A stretch of 8,408 nucleotides of DNA, taken from the NCBI GenBank assembly GCA_014729145.1, contig WJKL01000105.1, positions 1-8,408 on the forward strand, written 5' to 3'. The DNA is from Candidatus Woesearchaeota archaeon (GTDB lineage Archaea; Nanobdellota; Nanobdellia; Woesearchaeales; WJKL01). This document shows, one piece after another, positions 1 through 6,314 of the stretch. The notes under the pieces are model-generated. The model was not told the DNA's origin. It made no database searches and was given only the letters and a program-made list of their open reading frames with translations. The number at the start of each line of letters is the position of its first letter. Position 1 is the stretch's first letter. Both the position numbers and the translations under genes were made by a program.

Positions 1-1
1 C

Positions 2-2476
2 TTTTCACTGCCGCAAAAATACGGAGTAATCCCTATCCATAACAGAGAAAACATATTGGTTTCAGCACCAACAGGAGCAACAAAAACCTTAACTGGTTTT
101 CTTGCAATACTAAACGAATTAGTAGATAATGCAGAAAAAGGAATATTAGAAGATAAAATCTATGCAGTCTACATAAGTCCTCTCAAGGCACTAAATAATG
201 ACATTGAGACTAACTTAATAGAGCCTCTAAAAGAGATAGAAGAGATAGCAGGAAAACCATTAGGGATAAGGATAGCAGTAAGAACAGGAGACACTTCTTC
301 TTATGAAAAACAGAAAATGCTCAAAAACCCGCCGCATATACTCATAACTACTCCAGAAAGTTTAGCAATCGTTCTAAGCTCATACAAATTCATCGAAAAC
401 CTTAGAGATGTCCAGTACTGCATCATTGATGAAATACACGCATTAGCTGACAATAAAAGAGGAACTCATTTATCATTATCAGTAGAGCGTTTATCAAGGA
501 TGGCATCTCACATGACAAGGATAGGTTTGTCAGCGACAGTCGCTCCTATAAAAGAGATTGCCAAATTCCTGGTTGGAAATAAAAAGCCATGTAAAATAAT
601 AGATGTCCAGTTTATCAAAGACTTGGATCTAAAAGTTCTCTCTCCATTGGATGATCTGATAGACACCACCCCAGAAAAAACCCATTCTGCTATGTACAAT
701 TTAATAGACAATCTAATCCAGTCCCATAAGACAACATTGATATTCACAAACACAAGAGCTGCAACCGAAAGAGTAGTTGATCACCTAAAAGATAAATTTC
801 CAAAAAATTATACTGAGAATATTGCAGCTCACCATGGCTCTTTATCAAAAAAACACAGAGTTGAAGTTGAAGAAAAACTTAGAAAAGGAAAGTTAAAATG
901 TGTTGTCTGCTCAACCTCTTTGGAATTAGGAATTGACATAGGTTATATTGACTTGGTTATCTTATTGTCTTCACCAAAATCAGTTGCAAGAGCTCTTCAA
1001 AGAATTGGAAGATCTGGTCATCAATTACATGAAAAAGCAAAAGGAAGATTGATTGTTCTGGACAGAGATGATCTGATAGAATGCTCTGTTTTGTTAAAAT
1101 CTGCAATAGAAAAAAAGATAGATAAGATTCATATCCCTAAAGGAGCGTTAGATGTTCTTGCCCAGCAGATAATAGGTATTGCCCTGGAGGGAAAGATATC
1201 CATAGATGAATTATACAAATTAATCAAATCTTCATACTGCTATAAAGACCTCAAAAAAAGAGATTTTCTCCAGGTTGTAAAATATCTTGCAGGAGAATTT
1301 ACTTCCTTGGAAGACAGGCACGTCTATGCAAAGATATGGTATGATGAAGAAACAGGAATGCTTGGAAGAAAAGGAAGAATGACTCGAGTTATCTACATGA
1401 CTAACATAGGAACAATACCTGACCAGTCTTTTATCTCTGTAAAGATAGGAGACCAGACTATAGGAAAACTTGATGAAGGTTTTGTTGAAAAACTAAAGCC
1501 AGGAGATGTTTTTGTTCTTGGAGGAGATACTTATACTTTCAGATATTCAAGAGGTATGACTGTCCAGGTATCTGCATCAACCCAAAGGCCCCCAACTGTA
1601 CCTTCCTGGTTTTCAGAGATGCTTCCTCTATCTTTTGATTTAGCAAAAGACATTGGAAAATTCAGAAGACTGATGAATGAAAAATTCTGCTCAGGCCAAT
1701 CCAGAGAAGAGATAATGAATTTCATTCTTGATTATCTTTATGTTGACAAAAAAGCAGCGCACGCGATCTATAGTTATTTTTATGAACAGTATAATTTTGC
1801 AGAGATCCCTTCCAATTCCAGGATAATCATCGAACATACTAAAGATCCAAGAGGAAACATCATCATTTTCCACACCCTATTTGGAAGAAGAGTAAATGAC
1901 TGCCTTTCAAGGGCATTGGCATTTGCAGTATCCAAGACCCAGCACAAGGATGTAGAAGTAGGTATCAATGACAACGGATTCTATATAAGGTCAGAGAAAA
2001 AATTCAATTTGATGAAAGCATTTAATCGGATAAAGTCAGATGAGCTTAGAAAAGTGATGGAATTTGCCATAGGAAAGACCGAGGTCTTCAAAAGAAGGTT
2101 CAGGCACTGTGCAGGAAGGTCTTTGATGATACTAAGAAACTACAAAGGCAGGAAAAAAAGAGTAGGAAGACAACAGGTCTCTTCAATGATACTTATGTCT
2201 GCATTGAAAAGGATAGACAAAGATTTTTCAATCCTGAAAGAGGCAAAAAGAGAGGTTCTTGAAGATCTCATGGATATTGAAAACACCAAAAAGATAATAA
2301 AAAGCATAGAGGACAAGAATATAAAGATAGAAGAGATACATAACGAAATACCCTCTCCTTTTGCCTTAAACCTTGTCGCACAGGGCTATACAGATATATT
2401 GAAGATGGAGGACAAGATAGAATTCCTTAAAAGGATGCATAATAATGTATTGGCAAAGATTTCACTGAAAAAATGA
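2..2476 (+). CDS. lhr: Lhr-type SF2 DNA/RNA helicase, 5' end cut off by window
   Basis: This is an ATP-dependent superfamily 2 helicase of the Lhr family, 3'-to-5' translocases thought to act in DNA repair. The frame is open to the left edge; the first residues (FSLPQKYGVIPI) match the Q-motif region before motif I, so perhaps 20-40 N-terminal residues are missing, and the TTG at 56 is not the start. Counting from base 2 (824 visible residues): motif I APTGATKT at 22-29, motif Ia SPLKAL near 59-64, motif II DEIH at 143-146, motif III SAT at 177-179, and motif VI QRIGRSGHQ at 333-341. A winged-helix region, the Lhr beta-barrel (GTIPD, IGKLDEGFV, PSWFSEMLPLS) and the DEAD_assoc C-terminal domain follow, ending with the family signature PSPFALNLVAQG. 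Length fits an Lhr-core protein. Motif I is odd: threonine replaces the usual glycine before the catalytic lysine. The stop overlaps the next gene by ATGA. Family assignment is firm; the cellular role is inferred. Confidence 0.95.
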   Translation, partial: FSLPQKYGVIPIHNRENILVSAPTGATKTLTGFLAILNELVDNAEKGILEDKIYAVYISPLKALNNDIETNLIEPLKEIEEIAGKPLGIRIAVRTGDTSSYEKQKMLKNPPHILITTPESLAIVLSSYKFIENLRDVQYCIIDEIHALADNKRGTHLSLSVERLSRMASHMTRIGLSATVAPIKEIAKFLVGNKKPCKIIDVQFIKDLDLKVLSPLDDLIDTTPEKTHSAMYNLIDNLIQSHKTTLIFTNTRAATERVVDHLKDKFPKNYTENIAAHHGSLSKKHRVEVEEKLRKGKLKCVVCSTSLELGIDIGYIDLVILLSSPKSVARALQRIGRSGHQLHEKAKGRLIVLDRDDLIECSVLLKSAIEKKIDKIHIPKGALDVLAQQIIGIALEGKISIDELYKLIKSSYCYKDLKKRDFLQVVKYLAGEFTSLEDRHVYAKIWYDEETGMLGRKGRMTRVIYMTNIGTIPDQSFISVKIGDQTIGKLDEGFVEKLKPGDVFVLGGDTYTFRYSRGMTVQVSASTQRPPTVPSWFSEMLPLSFDLAKDIGKFRRLMNEKFCSGQSREEIMNFILDYLYVDKKAAHAIYSYFYEQYNFAEIPSNSRIIIEHTKDPRGNIIIFHTLFGRRVNDCLSRALAFAVSKTQHKDVEVGINDNGFYIRSEKKFNLMKAFNRIKSDELRKVMEFAIGKTEVFKRRFRHCAGRSLMILRNYKGRKKRVGRQQVSSMILMSALKRIDKDFSILKEAKREVLEDLMDIENTKKIIKSIEDKNIKIEEIHNEIPSPFALNLVAQGYTDILKMEDKIEFLKRMHNNVLAKISLKK

Positions 2477-3168
2477 AAATAACTCCAAAAATAAAGATTA
2501 TAGACCTGGCTTTGTATATTCCCAGCTGTAAAACCCTTGTAATAACAGATTCTCATATCGGCTATGAAGAAGCTTTGAACAAAAAGGGAATCCTGATTCC
2601 TAGGTTTCAGTTTAAGGACATAATAAAAAGACTGCAGAAAATATTTAAAAAAATATCTCCAGAGACAATAATCATAAATGGAGATATTAAACATGAATTT
2701 GGAACTATCTCTGAACAGGAATGGCGGCATACATTAAGGTTGATTGATTTTCTGAAAAGAAACTGCAAAGATCTTGTTCTGATAAAAGGCAACCATGACA
2801 CGGTATTAGGGCCGATAGCCAGGAAAAGAAATGTAAAAATAGTCGATAATATGATTGTTGACAGCATCTTGATAACTCATGGTCACAATATACCTGAGAT
2901 ACCAAAAAAGATTAAAACAATAATCATAGGACACGAACATCCCGCTGTTTCTTTTAAGCAAAGACCAGGAGATAAATTCAAATGTTTTCTAAAAGGAAGA
3001 TACAAGAGAAAAACATTGATTGTTCAGCCTTCTTTTAACCTTGTTGTAGAAGGAACAGATGTAACCAGAGAAAAATTACTGTCTCCTTTTTTGAAAGATA
3101 TCTCTAATTTTGAATTGTTTATTGTTGGCGATAAGGTCTATGATTTTGGAAAGATTAAAAATATTTAA
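2473..3168 (+). CDS. Archaeal SbcD/Mre11-related metallophosphoesterase
   Basis: This is a calcineurin-like metallophosphoesterase of the archaeal SbcD-related type (COG1407/TIGR00024-like), a two-metal enzyme expected to cleave phosphodiester or phosphomonoester bonds, probably in nucleic acids. All metal-binding motifs are visible in order: DSH (D26, H28), GDIKHEF (D71, H74), GNHD (N107, H108), THGH (H136, H138) and GHEH (H154, H156). The family's C-terminal PSFNLVVEG stretch follows at 186-194. The 231-residue length is normal, and no signal peptide or membrane segment is seen. The ATG lies inside the helicase stop (ATGA), with no clear Shine-Dalgarno and no TATA box, so the gene is presumably co-transcribed and translationally coupled with lhr. 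Bacteria carry an analogous Lhr-Core plus phosphoesterase (PdeM/MPE) pair, often with a DNA ligase and an exonuclease; neither of those is in view here. The substrate is not determinable from sequence. Confidence 0.93.
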   Translation: MKITPKIKIIDLALYIPSCKTLVITDSHIGYEEALNKKGILIPRFQFKDIIKRLQKIFKKISPETIIINGDIKHEFGTISEQEWRHTLRLIDFLKRNCKDLVLIKGNHDTVLGPIARKRNVKIVDNMIVDSILITHGHNIPEIPKKIKTIIIGHEHPAVSFKQRPGDKFKCFLKGRYKRKTLIVQPSFNLVVEGTDVTREKLLSPFLKDISNFELFIVGDKVYDFGKIKNI

Positions 3169-3180
3169 TCTATTTTTTCT
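3152..3180 (+). terminator. Hairpin plus T-tract at the end of lhr-MPE
   Basis: A perfect 8-bp inverted repeat (AGATTAAA at 3152-3159, TTTAATCT at 3164-3171) with loop AATA is followed by TATTTTTTCT. It overlaps the phosphoesterase stop codon and that of the facing small gene. The stem is weak (two G-C pairs), but archaeal termination depends mainly on the T-tract, so it is a plausible terminator for the lhr-phosphoesterase transcript. It could also be a chance product of AT-rich sequence. Confidence 0.45.
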
Positions 3181-3331
3181 TTGAAAAAATAAACATCCCT
3201 ACAAATCCGCATCCCAAGCCTATAAATAATCCTGCAGGCATTGTTCCAAGCAGAAAATCAACACCCATTCCAATCATTATTCCTCCTGGGATAAGAAGAC
3301 CTGCCAAATCTTTTTTCTTATCTTTTTTCAT
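3170..3331 (-). CDS. Small glycine-rich two-helix membrane protein (53 aa)
   Basis: A short open frame on the minus strand, ATG at 3331-3329 to TAG at 3172-3170, encodes 53 residues. The N-terminus is lysine-rich (MKKDKKKD). Two hydrophobic segments follow, about residues 9-29 and 33-50, joined by a short GTMPA turn, and the protein ends in SKKK. Both segments are rich in glycine and methionine with GxxxG-like spacing (G34/G38, G38/G40/G42), as in tightly packed helical hairpins; D25 sits unusually inside the first segment. Both tails are positively charged, suggesting both face the cytoplasm. A TATA-like box (3354-3362, minus) centred about 27 bases upstream supports the start and a leaderless message. 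The stop is one base from the phosphoesterase stop in tail-to-tail arrangement. Similar tiny hydrophobic proteins are, to my knowledge, common in DPANN archaea, but the function is unknown. Confidence 0.75.
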   Translation of the reverse strand: MKKDKKKDLAGLLIPGGIMIGMGVDFLLGTMPAGLFIGLGCGFVGMFIFSKKK

Positions 3332-3353
3332 ATTAAAAAGATAATGAGCAGCC

Positions 3354-3362
3354 TATTTAAAA
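3354..3362 (-). promoter_or_regulatory. TATA box for the small membrane protein gene
   Basis: Read on the minus strand this is TTTTAAATA, centred about 27 bases before the ATG at 3331. That spacing places transcription start at or next to the start codon. It lies about 28 bases (centre to centre) from the oppositely oriented glgA box in the same 83-base spacer. Confidence 0.6.
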
Positions 3363-3381
3363 TTTTCTAAATACCCTAAGA

Positions 3382-3389
3382 TTTAAAAA
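3382..3389 (+). promoter_or_regulatory. TATA box for the glycogen synthase gene
   Basis: TTTAAAAA is centred about 29 bases before the ATG at 3415, matching archaeal TATA placement for a leaderless transcript. There is no Shine-Dalgarno sequence before this ATG, which agrees with leaderless translation. Confidence 0.6.
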
Positions 3390-3414
3390 CAATCTGTTTC
3401 TCCAAATTTCACTT

Positions 3415-4935
3415 ATGAACAGCTTAATAAATGATGAATATGCAAAACTGACAAAGTCAGAGAAGCCAAAGATACTTCTGTGCACTCCTGAGGTTACAGA
3501 GCTTCCAGCAGGAATGGGAAATTTATCTAACCTGATAAAATTCAAAGGGGGAGGATTAGGAGATATCTCTGCAGCTTTGATAAATTATCTTCATAAGACT
3601 GACAAGTATGAGCTTCATATTGCTATACCTAAATATGACAGAGAGATAAGAAGGCTTGAAAGATTGGAAGACCGGGAACTTGACAAGCTGACCATGGTCA
3701 TGAGCGCAAAGAATATCCATCTTGTAAACAAATCAGCATTCTCCAAATTAGGACTTTATGATGAAGATGAAGCCCATAAAAGGTCAAGGAGAGCTGAGGC
3801 TTATCAGGAGCATGTTATCAATCATCTGCTTCCCACCATCAATCCTGATGTTGTACACTGCAATGATTGGATGACAGGACTTATACCTGCAGCTGCAAAA
3901 GAGATGGGAATAAAATCCTTGTTTACTTTACATAATATCTTTACAGAAAAAGAAGTTATGAAAAATCTCCACAGATCTATGATAGATGTTGACAGGTTCA
4001 AGGATTACTGCTGGTTTGAGAACCATCCAGAAAACGGAAAGAATCTTTGGAGAGAAAATCCGGTTGATTTCACTGCGACAGGGATATTTGCATCTGATTT
4101 CTTCAATACAGTATCTCCAACTTATCTAGAAGAGGTTGTTGCAGGTTATTTTGAAGATATAATCCCTCTTGCTGTAAGGGAAACCATAAAGCAAAAATAT
4201 TATGCAGGAAGAGCAAAAGGAATACTTAATGCTCCGGATGATTCATTTACTCCTGAACTTTTGAGAAATATAATCAATTATGATATTCAAAACTTTGCTG
4301 AAGGAAAGAAGCAGAACAAGACTGCTTTTCAGACAGCCATGGGCCTTGATGTAAATAATGAAAGGCCTTTGTTCTTTTGGCCTTCAAGGCTTTCACATCA
4401 AAAGCTGCCTCAGATTTTATTTGACATTGCTCAAAAGTTTACTTATGAGCATAATGCACAGATAGCGATAGTTGCTTCAGGAGATTCTGATGCTCAGGAT
4501 GTTTGGGGAAAATTAGCCTGTGCAAGCAACGGAAGCATAGCATATAAATTATTTAATCCAAAATTGAGTGAATTAGGAAAAGCAGCATCTGATTATGTTC
4601 TGATGCCTTCTTTGTATGAGCCCTGTGGTCTGCCTCAGATGGAATGCCCTAGATTAGGAACTTTGCCTGTTGTAAGAACTACAGGAGGATTGAAAGATAC
4701 TGTGCAGGACTTGGATTATGCCGGCAATAAAGGAAATGGTTTTTTATTCAATGACCCTGATTCAAACGGACTGTGGTATGCTATGTACAGGGCCGTGGAT
4801 TTTTATCATCAGTCTGCCAAATTAAAAGAAAATAATATTCAAAGAATAATGAAAGAAAGCCCTGAGACATTCAATCTTGAGAAGACTGCTGAACAATATT
4901 GTGAGATATATGATCTTCTTCTTGAAGAAAGATGA
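3415..4935 (+). CDS. glgA: Glycogen/starch synthase, GT5 family
   Basis: This is a GT-B fold glucosyltransferase of the GT5 family that extends alpha-1,4-glucan from an NDP-glucose donor (ADP- or UDP-glucose; the sequence alone does not decide). N-terminal domain: strand KILLCTPEV (19-27), donor loop KGGGLGD (44-50, matching K-x-G-G-L-x-D), HCNDW (148-152), TLHN (171-174) and VSPTY (233-237). C-terminal domain from about 317: RLSHQK (R325, K330) and the E-x7-E signature EPCGLPQME (402-410), then TTGGLKDTV. The 506-residue length is normal for the family. Odd points: about 12 extra residues (TELPAGMGNLSNLIKF replaces the usual short link) sit between the first strand and the glycine loop, and the linker reads GILNAPD where GILNGID is usual. 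A TATA box 29 bases upstream fixes the start. No branching enzyme, pyrophosphorylase or phosphorylase is adjacent, so pathway context is missing. Confidence 0.9.
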   Translation: MNSLINDEYAKLTKSEKPKILLCTPEVTELPAGMGNLSNLIKFKGGGLGDISAALINYLHKTDKYELHIAIPKYDREIRRLERLEDRELDKLTMVMSAKNIHLVNKSAFSKLGLYDEDEAHKRSRRAEAYQEHVINHLLPTINPDVVHCNDWMTGLIPAAAKEMGIKSLFTLHNIFTEKEVMKNLHRSMIDVDRFKDYCWFENHPENGKNLWRENPVDFTATGIFASDFFNTVSPTYLEEVVAGYFEDIIPLAVRETIKQKYYAGRAKGILNAPDDSFTPELLRNIINYDIQNFAEGKKQNKTAFQTAMGLDVNNERPLFFWPSRLSHQKLPQILFDIAQKFTYEHNAQIAIVASGDSDAQDVWGKLACASNGSIAYKLFNPKLSELGKAASDYVLMPSLYEPCGLPQMECPRLGTLPVVRTTGGLKDTVQDLDYAGNKGNGFLFNDPDSNGLWYAMYRAVDFYHQSAKLKENNIQRIMKESPETFNLEKTAEQYCEIYDLLLEER

Positions 4936-4976
4936 ATTTTACTCTGTAAAAAGACTTTCTTCATATATTCCGAAAC

Positions 4977-4985
4977 TAATATAAA
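4977..4985 (+). promoter_or_regulatory. TATA box for the HTH-CBS regulator
   Basis: TAATATAAA, preceded by the purine-containing CGAAAC (4971-4976, a possible BRE), is centred about 29 bases before the ATG at 5010. This gives the regulator its own promoter in the 74-base gap after glgA, rather than co-transcription from the glgA promoter alone. Confidence 0.6.
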
Positions 4986-5009
4986 GTACTTAATTTTATT
5001 CTAATCATA

Positions 5010-5561
5010 ATGGAAATAAAAGACATAAAAAAGATCAGAAAAGAGCTTAACCTGACTCAGACTGAACTGGCCAAGAAATCAAAAGTTTCTCAGTCATTGA
5101 TCGCTAAAATAGAAGCAGGAAGATTAGATCCTACTTATTCTAATGCAAAGAAAATATTCAACACATTAAATGAGATAACCCAAAAACAGACCATTAAAGC
5201 AGAAGAGATAATGATGAAAAAAGTTATCTCAGTAAATCCTGAAAGCGATTTGAAAGACATAATAAGACAGATGAGACGGCATGACATCTCCCAGGTTATT
5301 GTTCAGGACAGGGAAAAACTAATCGGTTTTGTTTCTGAGAAAGATGTCCTTGATGCATTTACAAAAGGTGCAAAAGGAACTAAAGCAAAAGATATTATGG
5401 GAGAAGCTCCTCCAACAATCTCAAAAAAAGCATCAATAACTATAGTTTCAGACCTGCTAAAAGCCTATCCTATTGTTGCAGTGATGGAAAAAGGAAAGAT
5501 CATCGGTGTAATAACAAAATCAGACATTCTAAGAAAAGCATACAAAAAAGGACTGATTTAA
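5010..5561 (+). CDS. XRE-type HTH regulator with two CBS domains (COG3620-like)
   Basis: This is a predicted transcriptional regulator. Residues 6-57 form a Cro/C1-type helix-turn-helix (KIRKELNLTQTELAKKSKVS, then recognition helix SQSLIAKIEAGR at 27-38). Two CBS motifs follow, about 65-118 (ending GFVSEKDVLDAF) and 127-178 (ending GVITKSDILRKA), which together form one Bateman module. CBS pairs usually bind adenosine nucleotides or related ligands, so DNA binding may respond to energy state, but the ligand cannot be read from sequence. The 183-residue length and domain order match archaeal proteins of COG3620. Start is supported by the upstream TATA box. Targets are unknown; the flanking glgA and cupin genes are candidates only by position. 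The TAA stop shares the bases TTAA with the convergent cupin stop, a 4-base overlap. Confidence 0.9.
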   Translation: MEIKDIKKIRKELNLTQTELAKKSKVSQSLIAKIEAGRLDPTYSNAKKIFNTLNEITQKQTIKAEEIMMKKVISVNPESDLKDIIRQMRRHDISQVIVQDREKLIGFVSEKDVLDAFTKGAKGTKAKDIMGEAPPTISKKASITIVSDLLKAYPIVAVMEKGKIIGVITKSDILRKAYKKGLI

Positions 5562-6199
5562 TCATAAAAATGATCCTTCATATCCGGATCATAAGGTTTC
5601 ATACATAAGCAGTTAAGCGCTGTATTATCACTTGTTCTCAATTGATGAAGTATTTCTTTTTCAACCATTGTAAAACAAGAATTTTTAAGGTCTTTCTCTT
5701 CATCTCCTATTTTAATAATCGCCTTTCCTGCAAGAGGCAAAAAGAATTCAAAAGTATTTTTGTGATAGTGGCAGGATGTTTTTTTGTTTGGAGGGATATG
5801 CTGGAGCAGAAGAGCAGCAGAATTATCTCCTTTAACAGGTTCATCTTCCCTGTAGATAATCCATTCATACTTTGCTCCTGATCTGCTTGGATTAGACATC
5901 TTTCCTTTGTGATGATGTGCATTGGGTGAATAGAAAACAAATTTTTCTTCTATATCAAAATTATCAGAAGAAAGTGATTTGTATTGGTTGTCAAGAACAC
6001 TTTCAGTCAAACCATAAACAATAATCAGATCAACACAATTTTTTAATTCAGCAAGTTTAGATATATCTTTGATCACTGTATCTACTGCAAATACATGTTT
6101 TGGCTCTTCAACAGAATCAACATCGCACCCAAATCTTTTCAAATATTCAATAACCTTTACAACATTATTGTATTTTGGAATGATTGTTACCTTATTCAT
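5558..6199 (-). CDS. Cupin-domain protein of unknown function
   Basis: A 213-residue protein with a C-terminal single-domain cupin beta-barrel, about residues 128-202. Cupin motif 1 is complete: HYHKNTFEFFLPLAG (144-158) fits HxH(x)4E(x)6G with metal ligands H144, H146 and E151, and H185 supplies the fourth ligand in motif 2. So a metal-binding cupin is well supported. The first ~90 residues (MNKVTIIPKY onward) look like a separate alpha/beta domain that I do not recognise, and an HHHKGK patch (95-100) lies between the two. No signal peptide or membrane segment is visible, so it is probably cytoplasmic. Cupins include sugar-phosphate isomerases, dioxygenases and pure binding proteins; no specific activity can be chosen here. 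A TATA box 26 bases upstream supports the start at 6199. It is convergent with the regulator and divergent from the glycoside hydrolase. Confidence 0.82.
   Translation of the reverse strand: MNKVTIIPKYNNVVKVIEYLKRFGCDVDSVEEPKHVFAVDTVIKDISKLAELKNCVDLIIVYGLTESVLDNQYKSLSSDNFDIEEKFVFYSPNAHHHKGKMSNPSRSGAKYEWIIYREDEPVKGDNSAALLLQHIPPNKKTSCHYHKNTFEFFLPLAGKAIIKIGDEEKDLKNSCFTMVEKEILHQLRTSDNTALNCLCMKPYDPDMKDHFYD
5570..5592. repeat. 7-bp inverted repeat at the convergent gene ends
   Basis: ATGATCC (5570-5576) and GGATCAT (5586-5592) are perfect inverted copies with a 9-base loop. On the minus strand the hairpin is followed by TTTTTATG, which is terminator-like, but it lies just inside the cupin reading frame. 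On the plus strand it begins 9 bases after the regulator stop without a T-tract. Its role is uncertain. Confidence 0.35.
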
Positions 6200-6220
6200 G
6201 AAAATACTTGCTTTGTTTCA

Positions 6221-6229
6221 GTATAAAAA
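6221..6229 (-). promoter_or_regulatory. TATA box for the cupin gene
   Basis: On the minus strand this reads TTTTTATAC, centred 26 bases before the ATG at 6199, with an A-rich stretch just upstream. The position implies a leaderless cupin message. Confidence 0.5.
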
Positions 6230-6284
6230 TTTTATCTTAATGCGGTCCTTAATGTAATTTATTATTGATTCTTTTTGAAAACTC

Positions 6285-6293
6285 TTAAATATT
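6285..6293 (+). promoter_or_regulatory. TATA box for the glycoside hydrolase gene
   Basis: TTAAATATT, preceded by GAAAACTC (6277-6284, a possible BRE), is centred 26 bases before the ATG at 6315. It shares a 115-base divergent spacer with the cupin promoter but is about 64 bases away from it, so the two need not be co-regulated. Confidence 0.6.
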
Positions 6294-6314
6294 TGCCCTT
6301 ATTATAATCAATTA

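Noticed and set aside
56..58. TTG at 56 as the start codon of the helicase.
   Set aside because: The frame is open to base 2 and the upstream residues match the helicase Q-motif region; starting here would remove it just before motif I, so the gene is simply cut by the window.
2386..2730. A 114-residue open frame on the minus strand spanning the lhr/phosphoesterase junction.
   Set aside because: It is rich in Phe, Cys and Tyr as expected of antisense AT-rich coding DNA, shows no domain, and lies opposite two well-supported genes.
4923..4963. A 9-bp inverted repeat (TGAAGAAAG / CTTTCTTCA) around the glgA stop as a terminator.
   Set aside because: The loop is 23 bases and no T-tract follows; an AG-rich/CT-rich match of this size is likely by chance in such sequence.
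5642..5881. A 79-residue plus-strand frame inside the cupin gene.
   Set aside because: It lies opposite the conserved cupin motif 1 and has shadow-like composition; no TATA box at the proper distance was noted.
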